Notes: generated from the letters alone by a model not told the origin. A DNA stretch of 11,569 nt from an uncultured Bacteroidales bacterium (GCA_905210435.1 CAJLWO010000069.1:1-11569), one strand, 5' to 3'; shown: positions 1 through 7,062, counted from the stretch's first letter. Program-made: numbers and translations.

Positions 1-53
1 ACCGGGTAAGGGGGGGCTATGTCTCTATTTTTGTCTTAAATGAAAGAGCCGTG
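1..53. repeat. Left copy of a 53-bp terminal inverted repeat
   Basis: The first 53 bases are the exact reverse complement of the last 53 bases (11517-11569). Identity stops at base 54, where one side has A and the other T. The repeat begins ACCGGGTAA, is followed by seven G residues, and ends in GAAAGAGCCGTG. It encodes nothing recognisable. It may be the start of a longer dispersed repeat that broke the assembly, a true inverted-repeat pair, or a recombination site. The genes between the copies are housekeeping genes, so a transposon or viral end is less likely. Confidence 0.9.
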
Positions 54-140
54 ACAAATACACATTTTTAGCCTGCACAATATCTCAGTTTCTACCAGGA
101 CGTGGTGCAGTGCTGTAGGTTTAATTTCCCCGAAAAATAG

Positions 141-148
141 TATATTTG
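141..148 (+). promoter_or_regulatory. Bacteroidetes -7 box upstream of the DJ-1/PfpI gene
   Basis: TATATTTG matches the Bacteroidetes -7 consensus TAnnTTTG and lies 25 bp before the ATG at 174, which would leave a short A-rich leader. There is no clean TTTG at -33; the nearest candidate is GTTTA around 119-123. It could drive the three-gene cluster ending at 2317. Confidence 0.5.
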
Positions 149-173
149 CAATAGAAAAAAGTAAACAAAGACT

Positions 174-779
174 ATGAGTAACGAAATTCTTTATATACTT
201 CTGCCGGATTATGCCGCGCATGAGGCTGTGTATCTTTCGCAGGCTATCGCTTCCGATGAATATGCCCTGAAAGAGATGCCGAAATATGTCAATAAGGTTG
301 TGGCGCCGACGATGGAGCCTGTGAAGTCGATAGGCGGTTTCCGCACGTTGCCCGATTATTCTTTTGACACGATGCCCGATGATTATGCGGCGATTGTGCT
401 GATTGGCGGTTTCGGATGGAGCACGCCGGTTGCCGACCGCGTCGTGCCGATAGTGCGTCAGGCCATCGCCGGCGGCAAGATTGTAGGAGCAATCTGTAAC
501 GGCGCTTCGTTCATGGCAAAGCATGGTTTCCTGAATGATGTGAAGCATACCGGCAACGGATTGGAGCAACTCAGACTGTGGGGCGGCGACAATTACACCA
601 ATCACGACGGATACGTCCATGCCCAGGCTGTCAGCGACAGGAATATCGTTACGGCTAACGGCTCAGCCACACTTGAGTTCGCTAAAGAACTGCTTACGCT
701 GCTTGAAAACGATACTCCCAAGCGCATCGAAATGTACTATCTGTTCAACAAGCGGGGATTCTGCGAATTGTTCGGATAA
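174..779 (+). CDS. DJ-1/PfpI family (type 1 glutamine amidotransferase-like) protein
   Basis: A 201-residue cytoplasmic protein with the DJ-1/PfpI flavodoxin-like fold. The strand-turn segment VGAICNGASFMAKHGFL (104-120) is the family's nucleophile elbow, with Cys108 as the expected reactive cysteine. Glu17 in the first helix sits where DJ-1 proteins carry the acidic residue that lowers the cysteine pKa. VLIGGFGW (75-82) is the usual glycine-rich turn before the elbow. Length is normal for the family. No signal peptide or membrane segment is seen. Family members act as chaperone/deglycase-like, hydratase-like or uncharacterised proteins, so the reaction here cannot be assigned. It is first in a cluster with a hydrolase 16 bp downstream and an acetyltransferase after that, which suggests small-molecule or stress detoxification by inference only. 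The ATG is supported by a -7 box 25 bp upstream. Confidence 0.85.
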   Translation: MSNEILYILLPDYAAHEAVYLSQAIASDEYALKEMPKYVNKVVAPTMEPVKSIGGFRTLPDYSFDTMPDDYAAIVLIGGFGWSTPVADRVVPIVRQAIAGGKIVGAICNGASFMAKHGFLNDVKHTGNGLEQLRLWGGDNYTNHDGYVHAQAVSDRNIVTANGSATLEFAKELLTLLENDTPKRIEMYYLFNKRGFCELFG

Positions 780-795
780 TCCCCCGGCGAACGGT

Positions 796-1803
796 ATGTT
801 TAAATTACGATACATAATTTCTATGTGCGCTTTAGCGGCTGCATTGTATGCGTCGGGCGACGCCTCCGTATCGCCTCGCGACAGCGCCATGCGCGTCGAG
901 GCTGACCGGTTTCTGCAGGGATTGCCTCCCGATATGCAGCAGCGGCAGGCAGCGGCCATACGTGATGCCATTGCCGGCGATTGCAGTGCATTGCAGCAGG
1001 TGAGACAGGCAAGAAATCATCCTCCGGCAATATCCCCCAATGTCACGGCTAAAATGCTGAATGACCGATTGTGTCTCTTTGAACCGAAGGATTATACGGG
1101 CGAGCCGTTGCCGCTGCTTGTTTATCTGCATGGGGGCGGATGGACATTCGGCAGCATTAACAGTTGCGGACGGTTCTGCAATGAACTGGCGGCTTCCGGG
1201 CTTGTTAAAGTCCTTGCGGTGGACTACCGTCTTGCACCTGAAAATCCCTTTCCCTGCGGCCTCAATGATTGTATCGAGGCATTCGACTATGCGGTCGCCA
1301 ACAGCGCATCGCTCAATATCGACCCGCATCGCATCACGGTAGGCGGCGACTCGTCGGGCGGCAATCTGGCGATAGCCGTTGCCCTCACTGCCCGGCGTGA
1401 TATTATGCCGCACTCACTTCTGCTGTTCTATCCCGTTACCAAGGCTTTTGATGACAATTACGCTTCATGGCGTGACTACGGCGTAGGCTACGGTCTTGAT
1501 GCCGGGATTATGGAGGAGTTCAACCGCGCTTACACAGGAAGCGGGGATGCCGCCGACACGCGTATAAGCGTAGGGTTGTGCGACGGAAAGGCTCTCGGAC
1601 AATTGCCGCCGACGCTTCTTGTAGCCGCCGGACGCGATATATTGTGTGACCAGGGTAAGGAATTTGCAGCAAAAGCCGCCGGAAGAGTCCGGAGAATAGA
1701 ATTTCCCGAAGCTGTCCATCTGTTTATAACTGTTCCGGGACAAGAGACGGCATTCCGCAATGCCGTCGCGCTTGCTGTCGACTTTATGGTGAACGATAAA
1801 TAA
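796..1803 (+). CDS. Exported alpha/beta hydrolase, HSL-type esterase/lipase
   Basis: A 335-residue protein of the hormone-sensitive-lipase-like alpha/beta hydrolase family, expected to cleave carboxyl esters. The HGGGW oxyanion-hole motif is at 112-116. The nucleophile elbow GDSSGG has Ser186 as nucleophile. Asp281 (GRDILCDQ) and His308 (EAVHLF) complete the catalytic triad. DYRLAPENPFP after the oxyanion motif is also typical of the family. The N terminus (MFKLRYIISMCALAAALYAS) is a short basic stretch and hydrophobic core, so export to the periplasm is likely; no clear lipobox is seen. I chose ATG 796 because it gives this signal peptide and leaves 16 bp to the preceding gene. The same frame is open upstream to ATG 619, but that start would lie deep inside the preceding gene. 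Substrate unknown. It is followed 10 bp downstream by an acetyltransferase. Confidence 0.88.
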   Translation: MFKLRYIISMCALAAALYASGDASVSPRDSAMRVEADRFLQGLPPDMQQRQAAAIRDAIAGDCSALQQVRQARNHPPAISPNVTAKMLNDRLCLFEPKDYTGEPLPLLVYLHGGGWTFGSINSCGRFCNELAASGLVKVLAVDYRLAPENPFPCGLNDCIEAFDYAVANSASLNIDPHRITVGGDSSGGNLAIAVALTARRDIMPHSLLLFYPVTKAFDDNYASWRDYGVGYGLDAGIMEEFNRAYTGSGDAADTRISVGLCDGKALGQLPPTLLVAAGRDILCDQGKEFAAKAAGRVRRIEFPEAVHLFITVPGQETAFRNAVALAVDFMVNDK

Positions 1804-1813
1804 TTGGAATGAT

Positions 1814-2317
1814 ATGATTGAGACATCACGGATGCTGTTGCGCCATTGGCGCGTGGAGGATGCGGACGCGCTCTATAAATATGCTTCCGACCGAAGGGTA
1901 AGTGAGCTGGCTCTTTGGCCGCAGCATACCTCATTGGCTATGAGCCGCGAAGTGATAGAGCAGATATTCATTCCCAATCCATATTCATTTGCCGTCGAGC
2001 TCAAGGAGTCGGGCGAGGCAATCGGATGCATCGGTCTCGTACCTGAGACATCCGAACACTATCACCCCGCACCTTTCGAACGTGAAGTCGGCTACTGGAT
2101 AGGCCGCCCGTACTGGAACCGCGGACTGGTCACGGAGGCGCTCTTCGCCCTGATAGGATATTGCCGCGACGTAATGGGACTTCACTCGCTGCTGATTACG
2201 GTCGATGCCGTCAACGCAGCCTCCCGGCGAGTGGCTGAGAAATGCGGTTTCGCGTTGATTGAGCATTACACGTATGAAGGGGTGCCGAGCAAGGCATACC
2301 GCCTGCATCTCAAGTAG
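1814..2317 (+). CDS. GNAT N-acetyltransferase, RimJ/RimL type
   Basis: A 167-residue acetyl-CoA-dependent acetyltransferase. It opens with the family's ETSRMLLRHWRVEDADALY pattern. The motif A region GYWIGRPYWNRGLVTEAL (93-110) has the Arg/Gly turn that binds the CoA pyrophosphate. The motif B region is NAASRRVAEKCGF (134-146). RimJ/RimL relatives acetylate ribosomal-protein N termini, but most family members of this size have small-molecule or unknown targets, so no substrate is claimed. It is the last gene of the cluster starting at 174. The 10-bp gap to the hydrolase implies co-transcription. A U-rich hairpin follows about 60 bp after the stop. Confidence 0.88.
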   Translation: MIETSRMLLRHWRVEDADALYKYASDRRVSELALWPQHTSLAMSREVIEQIFIPNPYSFAVELKESGEAIGCIGLVPETSEHYHPAPFEREVGYWIGRPYWNRGLVTEALFALIGYCRDVMGLHSLLITVDAVNAASRRVAEKCGFALIEHYTYEGVPSKAYRLHLK

Positions 2318-2376
2318 ACGGGATAACTCTTCGGTAGACACCCACAACATAAAGTGTCAGTTATCAGTGTAGGAAG

Positions 2377-2406
2377 CTGTCTAACAAGTTTTGGCAGTCT
2401 CTTTTT
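2377..2406 (+). terminator. Probable intrinsic terminator after the GNAT gene
   Basis: CTGTC at 2377-2381 pairs with GGCAG at 2393-2397 (one G-T wobble). AA/TT pairs can extend the stem past one mismatch. The hairpin is followed by TCTCTTTTT. The position 60 bp after the last gene of a plus-strand cluster fits. The stem is short, so confidence is moderate. Confidence 0.45.
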
Positions 2407-2433
2407 ATAGTCTACACAGGCTGAAAAAAAAAT

Positions 2434-2468
2434 AAGGCTTTCGCGCTGAATTTCAGCTTGAAAGCCTT
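2434..2468 (-). terminator. Strong hairpin with poly-A flank (terminator, best on minus strand)
   Basis: AAGGCTTTC (2434-2442) pairs perfectly with GAAAGCCTT (2460-2468). An inner stem GCTGA/TCAGC (2445-2449 with 2453-2457) extends it across a small internal loop. Nine A residues (2424-2432) precede it on the plus strand, so a minus-strand transcript would end in a long U run. On the plus strand only CCTTTGTC follows, a weaker terminator. The nearest minus-strand gene on the far side is upp, beyond several plus genes, so the orientation is unexplained unless a small minus-strand RNA exists. Confidence 0.6.
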
Positions 2469-2497
2469 TGTCATGTCATGAATATTTTGTAAATTTG
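2467..2497 (+). promoter_or_regulatory. Candidate Bacteroidetes promoter in the 2.3-2.7 kb gap
   Basis: TTTG at 2467-2470, 19 bp, then TAAATTTG at 2490-2497. This matches the TTTG-N19-21-TAnnTTTG consensus. Transcription would start near 2504 and give a leader of about 250 nt before the YfhO gene at 2757, or a separate small transcript. The -33 box overlaps the base of the preceding hairpin. Confidence 0.4.
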
Positions 2498-2724
2498 GGT
2501 TGCAGTTAAATCACTAATAATCACGGCATAACATGGCAAAGTTAGCGATAAAATCTGACAATAGAAAACAAAATCTGCTCCCTCCACCATCACTTGATGA
2601 GCTTGTCCCCGAATATTAACATTTAACCGGGTTATATGGTTGCTTTTTTATTTCGGGAGGGGCTTTGTTCGGTTGGTGTGGTGAGATTTTGGCGGAGAGG
2701 GGATTATGTGTCGATTAAATTTAG

Positions 2725-2732
2725 TAACTTTG
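2725..2732 (+). promoter_or_regulatory. -7 box upstream of the YfhO-family gene
   Basis: TAACTTTG matches TAnnTTTG and lies 24 bp before ATG 2757. No TTTG is found at the expected -33 spacing. The box lies inside the coding stretch that an ATG at 2706 would imply, which is part of the reason for choosing 2757 as the start. Confidence 0.5.
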
Positions 2733-2756
2733 TGGGATATTAATATTATAATAGTT

Positions 2757-5381
2757 ATGCAATTGCCGTCATTAGCCGGTATCAAATCCGGATTGATTGA
2801 GTTTATACGGAGCCGCCAGACTCGCGGATTCCTCTTTTCAGTGGTCATCATGGCCATTATTTCCGTCGCATTTTTTTATCCCGACAATTTCGAGGGTAAC
2901 GACCTGCGCCAGCACGATATGCTGCAGGGCATGGCCAACGGACAGGAAATAAAGCTGTATGAGGAAGCCACCGGACAGCAAAGCCGCTGGACCAACGCGC
3001 TGTTCTCCGGCATGCCCACGTTCCAGATAGCGCCCACCTATCCATCCAACTCGCTCTTCGCATGGTTTACCAAGGTCTACGGCCTTGGTCTCCCCTCCCC
3101 CTCCAACCTGCTGTTCATGATGATGGTCGGGTTCATGATAATGATGATGGCGATGCGAGTGCGGTGGGAGTATGGCCTTATCGGCGCGATAGCGTGGGGA
3201 TTTTCCACCTATTTCGTAATAATCATCGGTGCCGGACATATATGGAAATTCGTCACCCTCGCCTACATACCGCCGACAATCGGAGGCATCATGCTCGCTT
3301 ACCGCGGACGCTATCTCGCCGGCGCGGCAATGGCATCGTTCTTTGCCATGATGCAGCTCAATGCCAATCACATACAGATGACCTACTACTTCTGCTTCGT
3401 CATCGGCATACTCGTCGTGGCATACCTTGTCAAGGCATTGCGTACCAAGGAGATGATAGATATGAAACGCTGGTGCAAAGCCACCGGAGCACTCGCCGTG
3501 GCCGCCGCGCTTGCCATCTGCGCCAACCTCCCCTCCATCTACCATACGTCGAAATACGCCAAAGAGACGCAGCGCGAGCAGAGCGAGGTCGACAACAATG
3601 ACCCCGCTACCGCCGACCGCCTGAAACGCGACTACATCACCCAATACTCCTACGGACGCAGCGAGACATTCTCCCTCTTTATCCCCGACGTGAAAGGGGG
3701 CGCATCCATACGTCCCGCAGCCGGACAGCTGAAACCTATGTCGCTTGCCGACCTCGACGGAGCCGAAAAATATACCGACGACCCGTTCGTCGACCTCTAC
3801 CTCAACTACTCCACACAGTATTTCGGAGAGCCTGAGATGACCAACGGTCCAGTCTACGTGGGCGTCATTATCTTCGCCCTGTTCATAATGGGATGCGTGG
3901 TCGTGCGCGGGCCCGTGAAGTGTGGACTACTGTTCGTGCTCCTCGTCACCATCATGCTGTCGTGGGGACGCAACTGCCAGTGGCTCACCGACCTGTTTAT
4001 CGACATGGTGCCGATGTACAGCAAATTCCGCACCGTGGAAAGCATTCTTGTAGTAGCCGAGTTCATCATACCGATGCTTGCCGTGCTCGGACTCTACCGC
4101 CTCTACAATCCCGCTCCGCGCCTGCAGCCCGCAATTCCGGCCAAAAGCAATCTCCCGGAACCCAAACCCGCCAAATTCCTGAAAGAGAAAGGTGATATAG
4201 CCATTGCCGCCGGATTCGGCATCGTCGGCATCATCTGCCTCTTAGGCGTGCTCAACCCCGGAATATTCGGCAAAGGCTACAACGAAATGACCGAACAGCG
4301 CACATCGCAGATGATTGCCCGGCAGCTCACATATCAGGGCTATGACGACGAAGTCATCGCGCAGGCAAGTTTTGAGAATCCCAAGGTACGCCGTGCCGTG
4401 GAGGAGCTGCATCTGTCGCTTGTCAGAAAAGACTGCGTGCGTTCGCTCATCTACCTTCTCTTAGGTTTCGGCGCGGTAGGCATATGGCGTTTCAACCTGC
4501 TTAAGGACAAGAAATACAGCACAATGGTATCGTTAGGCGCAATCGGCATACTGGTCTTTGCCGACCTCTACACCGTCAACAAACGCTACCTCAGCCATGA
4601 CAGTTTCTTCGTGCCCGAACTCAGCGCCGCAACCGAAGCCATCGAGCCGACGGCCATCGACCGCGATATACTTCAGGACACCGACCCCAACTACCGCGTG
4701 GCCGATTTCGACCGCTTCGGCGATGCCGGTCCCTCCTATTTCCACAAAATGATAGGCGGCTACCACGCAGCCAAACTCGGCCGCTACAACGACCTCATCA
4801 ACTCCGGCGCAATATCATCCGAGCCTGTACTCAACATGCTCAACGCACGCTATATCGTCGGTGACGGACAGCTCTATACCAACGACCGCGCACTCGGCAA
4901 CGCATGGTTCATCGACAATATACGATATGTCGACAATGCCAACGACGAGCTCAACGCCCTCACGGCGCTCGCTCCCGAATATGAAGCCGTAGCCGACAAG
5001 TCTATGGCCGCGATACTCGGCAATGCCGCTCCGGGCGACAGCACCGACGTAATAGTCGAGACATCATACGCGCCCGACCGCCTGACATATAAGTCGACCG
5101 CATCATCGCCGCGCGTGGCCGTATTCTCCGAGATATATTTCCCGTGGGGCTGGGAAGCTACCATCGACGGCAAACCGGCCGAGATAGGACGTGTCAACTA
5201 CGTGCTCCGCGCTATGGCAATCCCCGCCGGAACGCATGAGATAACCATGACATTCGACCCGGCATCTGTCCACACCACCGTCACCATTGCCACCGTAGCC
5301 ATAATCATGATATACCTGCTGGCGGTCGCCGCCATAATATGCAGTCTGACAGGCTGTAAAAAGGACAAGGATAACGAATGA
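2757..5381 (+). CDS. YfhO-family multi-pass membrane protein
   Basis: An 874-residue integral membrane protein resembling the YfhO family, which has a GT-C glycosyltransferase-like architecture. In Firmicutes YfhO relatives glycosylate lipoteichoic acid; in Bacteroidetes the acceptor is unknown. Visible hydrophobic segments include about 24-41, 117-134, 138-158, 164-181, 186-203, 210-226 and 242-260. Further segments lie in the middle of the protein, and a last one sits near the C terminus (VTIATVAIIMIYLLAVAAII) before a charged KKDKDNE tail. The first extracytoplasmic loop carries the acidic pair in GNDLRQHD (about 48-54), where GT-C enzymes keep catalytic aspartates. A soluble C-terminal stretch (SEIYFPWGWEATIDGKPAE) matches the conserved YfhO end region. 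ATG 2757 is preferred over in-frame ATG 2706, because a -7 box lies between them. Its stop overlaps the next start (ATGA), implying translational coupling. Confidence 0.82.
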   Translation: MQLPSLAGIKSGLIEFIRSRQTRGFLFSVVIMAIISVAFFYPDNFEGNDLRQHDMLQGMANGQEIKLYEEATGQQSRWTNALFSGMPTFQIAPTYPSNSLFAWFTKVYGLGLPSPSNLLFMMMVGFMIMMMAMRVRWEYGLIGAIAWGFSTYFVIIIGAGHIWKFVTLAYIPPTIGGIMLAYRGRYLAGAAMASFFAMMQLNANHIQMTYYFCFVIGILVVAYLVKALRTKEMIDMKRWCKATGALAVAAALAICANLPSIYHTSKYAKETQREQSEVDNNDPATADRLKRDYITQYSYGRSETFSLFIPDVKGGASIRPAAGQLKPMSLADLDGAEKYTDDPFVDLYLNYSTQYFGEPEMTNGPVYVGVIIFALFIMGCVVVRGPVKCGLLFVLLVTIMLSWGRNCQWLTDLFIDMVPMYSKFRTVESILVVAEFIIPMLAVLGLYRLYNPAPRLQPAIPAKSNLPEPKPAKFLKEKGDIAIAAGFGIVGIICLLGVLNPGIFGKGYNEMTEQRTSQMIARQLTYQGYDDEVIAQASFENPKVRRAVEELHLSLVRKDCVRSLIYLLLGFGAVGIWRFNLLKDKKYSTMVSLGAIGILVFADLYTVNKRYLSHDSFFVPELSAATEAIEPTAIDRDILQDTDPNYRVADFDRFGDAGPSYFHKMIGGYHAAKLGRYNDLINSGAISSEPVLNMLNARYIVGDGQLYTNDRALGNAWFIDNIRYVDNANDELNALTALAPEYEAVADKSMAAILGNAAPGDSTDVIVETSYAPDRLTYKSTASSPRVAVFSEIYFPWGWEATIDGKPAEIGRVNYVLRAMAIPAGTHEITMTFDPASVHTTVTIATVAIIMIYLLAVAAIICSLTGCKKDKDNE

Positions 5382-5911
5382 TATCGTTCCGCAGGACAAT
5401 CACGTGGCCCAAACGGCGCTGGCGCGCGGGTGGATTCGGCATCCACTCCCCTTTCGCCTACTCGTTCGTGACCGAAGTACTCTCCCGACGAGGCGCGGCA
5501 GGCCATGAAAAGCTGCTTGAAGGCCTCACCGGCGATGATTTGCACTTCGCGTCCCTGATGCTCCGCTGCATCGAGTATCTAAAGCCGGCGACCATCGCCG
5601 TATATTCCGATTCCGACGACAGGCTCAGGCGCATCATCAAGGCGACGGGACGCGACATTAGCGTTGTCGGTGACGACATTACGGTCGTACCCGACATGAC
5701 CGTCGCAGGAGCCGCCGGAAGCCCCTTGGAGCGCGACAACGGTTCGCCCGTGTGCATCATCACCCGGATAAACAAAGAGCCGTCACGAAGCCTCTGGAAG
5801 CGTGTGACGGCCACATGCAGCCGCGGTATGGATTTCAGCGACCGCCGCACGGGCATAATATGCCGTTTCAGCCACTTGCCACGGCAGTCATTCAAAATAG
5901 TCATCAAATAA
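5378..5911 (+). CDS. Short methyltransferase-like protein of unknown function
   Basis: A 177-residue protein. The N-terminal GGFGIHSPFAYSFVTEVL (18-35) resembles a segment I associate with Bacteroidetes class I SAM-methyltransferase-like proteins. The C-terminal GIICRFSHLPRQSFKI also looks like that group. I cannot point to an intact glycine-rich SAM-binding loop; AVYSDSDDRLRRII sits where one would be expected. It may therefore be a degenerate or divergent relative. No signal peptide or membrane segment is present, and the N terminus is very basic (RRTITWPKRRWR). Its ATG overlaps the YfhO stop by 4 bp and its TAA lies 12 bp before the xerD start in the same reading frame, so all three genes are likely one transcript. 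The family label rests on memory of similar sequences; the gene itself is secure. Confidence 0.6.
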   Translation: MISFRRTITWPKRRWRAGGFGIHSPFAYSFVTEVLSRRGAAGHEKLLEGLTGDDLHFASLMLRCIEYLKPATIAVYSDSDDRLRRIIKATGRDISVVGDDITVVPDMTVAGAAGSPLERDNGSPVCIITRINKEPSRSLWKRVTATCSRGMDFSDRRTGIICRFSHLPRQSFKIVIK

Positions 5912-5923
5912 TCCGTCATTATC

Positions 5924-6835
5924 TTGGGGCGCGTATTACCATCAGCCGGAGATTTGCTCGACCGCTTCACGATGCATCTGCGTCTTGAACGCGGCATGTC
6001 GGCCAACACGGTCGAAGCCTACGGCGAGGACGTGCGCAAACTGCTCAACTATTGCAGCAGCACCGGACTGGCCGTCGACCGCATCACCCTCACCGACCTG
6101 CAGCAGTTTGCCGCCGACTGCTACGACCTCGGCATCGCCGTGCGCACCCTCGCACGTATTATTTCGGGCGTTAAATCCTTCTTCCGGTGGCTTGTACACG
6201 AGGATTACATCGACACGGACCCTACCGAGCTGCTTGAAGGCCCACGCATCGGACGCAAGCTCCCGGAAGTGCTGTCAATCGGGGAAATCGACGCCATGAT
6301 TGACGCCATCGACATGTCGAAATTCGAAGGTATACGCAACCGCGCCATAATCGAGACACTCTACGGCTGCGGACTGCGAGTGTCGGAGCTAATCAACCTC
6401 GAGATTTCACGCATCTACGCCGACGACCAATACGTGATAGTACGGGGCAAAGGCGACAAAGAGCGCCTTGTACCGATGGCACAGGCAACAATCGACGCAA
6501 TAAAGGATTACATGGAAGTACGCGGCGACATAAACATCAAACCCGGCGAAAGCAACATACTGTTCGTAAGCCGCCGCGGCGGACGCCTCACCCGCATGAT
6601 GATATACTACATAGTGAGCGGCCTCGCCGAAGCAGCCGGAGTCAACAAGGAAATATCGCCCCACACCATGCGCCACTCCTTCGCCACCCATCTCCTCGAA
6701 GGGGGAGCCAACCTCCGTGCCATCCAGCAGATGCTCGGCCACGAATCCATCTCCACAACCGAAGTCTACCTCCACCTCGACCGCTCATTCCTCCGCGAAG
6801 AAATCCTCACCCACCACCCCCGCAACACAAGGTAA
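5924..6835 (+). CDS. xerD: Tyrosine recombinase XerD
   Basis: A 303-residue tyrosine recombinase that, with XerC or a partner, resolves chromosome dimers at dif. The N-terminal SAM-like core-binding domain spans about 8-92 (LRLERGMSANTVEAY) and the catalytic domain about 112-300. All catalytic residues are visible: Arg152 (GLRVSEL), Lys176 (GKGDKER), His247 and Arg250 (HTMRHSFATH), His273 (LGHESISTT) and nucleophile Tyr282 (EVYLHLD). The length is standard. The start is TTG at 5924, since an in-frame stop (5909-5911) lies just upstream and the first in-frame ATG (5972) would remove half of the first helix. ATT at 5918 is a less likely alternative. The complete motif set and full length favour the housekeeping recombinase over a phage or transposon integrase. 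It is last in the operon with the YfhO and methyltransferase-like genes. Confidence 0.92.
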   Translation: MGRVLPSAGDLLDRFTMHLRLERGMSANTVEAYGEDVRKLLNYCSSTGLAVDRITLTDLQQFAADCYDLGIAVRTLARIISGVKSFFRWLVHEDYIDTDPTELLEGPRIGRKLPEVLSIGEIDAMIDAIDMSKFEGIRNRAIIETLYGCGLRVSELINLEISRIYADDQYVIVRGKGDKERLVPMAQATIDAIKDYMEVRGDINIKPGESNILFVSRRGGRLTRMMIYYIVSGLAEAAGVNKEISPHTMRHSFATHLLEGGANLRAIQQMLGHESISTTEVYLHLDRSFLREEILTHHPRNTR

Positions 6836-6878
6836 ACGGCAGCCACCCCCAATACAAAATAAACATCCTACTTACATG

Positions 6879-6899
6879 AACGCGAGTCAATGCGTTTTT
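6879..6899 (+). terminator. Probable terminator after xerD
   Basis: AACGC (6879-6883) pairs with GCGTT (6892-6896) across an 8-base loop and runs into TTTTT. It lies about 45 bp after the xerD stop and just before the first REP-like repeat. The stem is short. Confidence 0.4.
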
Positions 6900-6906
6900 C
6901 GTAAAG

Positions 6907-6933
6907 AAATGGCGCCCGCAGGTCGCCGATTTA
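6907..6933 (+). repeat. REP-like hairpin, left outer copy
   Basis: AAAT-GGCG-c-CC-GCA-GG-t-CGCC-g-ATTTA folds as a stem with one internal C/T mismatch, one bulged G and a GCA triloop closed by C-G. A perfect inverted copy lies at 7660-7686. The GGCGCC start and the CGCCGATTT tail are shared with the other three copies. Confidence 0.8.
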
Positions 6934-6937
6934 ACAG

Positions 6938-6977
6938 TAACCGGGTACGCCGGAGCTTGCGGAGGCGTGCCCGGTTA
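6938..6977. repeat. 40-bp palindrome inside the left REP block
   Basis: TAACCGGGTACGCC (6938-6951) and GGCGTGCCCGGTTA (6964-6977) form 14-bp arms with a single T/G non-pair, around a 12-base loop. The whole 40 bp recurs in inverted orientation at 7616-7655 with two differences. It separates the two small hairpins in each block. Confidence 0.8.
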
Positions 6978-6995
6978 TGATACATCTCAATTGGA

Positions 6996-7018
6996 GGCGC
7001 CCGAAGGCCGCCGATTTA
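6996..7018 (+). repeat. REP-like hairpin, left inner copy
   Basis: The same unit as 6911-6933 in the same orientation: GGCG-c-CC-GAA-GG-c-CGCC followed by GATTTA. The loop is GAA rather than GCA and the internal mismatch is C/C rather than C/T. Copies 1 and 2 are therefore direct repeats within the block. Confidence 0.8.
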
Positions 7019-7030
7019 GTTTAAGTATTT

Positions 7031-7062
7031 TTTGCATAATGTCCGAAATGTGATTATATTTG
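7031..7062 (+). promoter_or_regulatory. Consensus Bacteroidetes promoter abutting the transposase start
   Basis: TTTG (7031-7034), 20 bp, TATATTTG (7055-7062) is a full consensus match. The likely transcription start falls at or next to the ATG at 7066, so the message would be leaderless or nearly so. An inverted repeat, ATGTCC-g-AAAT (7039-7049) with ATTTGGACAT (7058-7067), overlaps the -7 box and start codon. It could act as an operator or as a single-strand structure. Confidence 0.55.

Larger units (their letters stand above)
2425..2531 (-). ncRNA. Candidate minus-strand small RNA
   Basis: On the minus strand a TAACTTTG -7 box (plus-strand CAAAGTTA, 2537-2544) has a TTTC 19 bp further upstream, one base off the -33 consensus. 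Transcription starting near 2531 would run about 100 nt into the perfect hairpin at 2434-2468 and its U-tract. The transcript has no convincing open reading frame. Only promoter-like and terminator-like signals support it; no conserved RNA family is recognised. Confidence 0.2.

Noticed and set aside
36..620. A 194-codon open stretch on the minus strand over the DJ-1/PfpI gene
   Set aside because: It lies opposite a gene with clear family motifs and a promoter. Its product has no recognisable domain and is rich in His and Arg, as expected for an antisense shadow.
619..795. Upstream ATG 619 as the start of the alpha/beta hydrolase
   Set aside because: It would overlap the preceding gene by about 160 bp and bury the clear signal peptide that begins at ATG 796.
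2624..2634. TAACCGGGTTA near 2624, and ACCGGGTA at the window ends, as further copies of the REP-block palindrome
   Set aside because: Only 8-9 bases are shared with the palindrome arms at 6938 and 7617. The rest of the arm and the flanking hairpins are missing, so chance is sufficient.
2706..2756. Upstream ATG 2706 as the start of the YfhO-family protein
   Set aside because: The consensus -7 box at 2725-2732 lies downstream of it. ATG 2757 gives a normal N terminus.
5924..6835. XerD as a phase-variation or element integrase acting on the terminal repeats
   Set aside because: It is full-length and canonical, in an operon with non-mobile genes. The terminal repeats have no visible dif-like arms.
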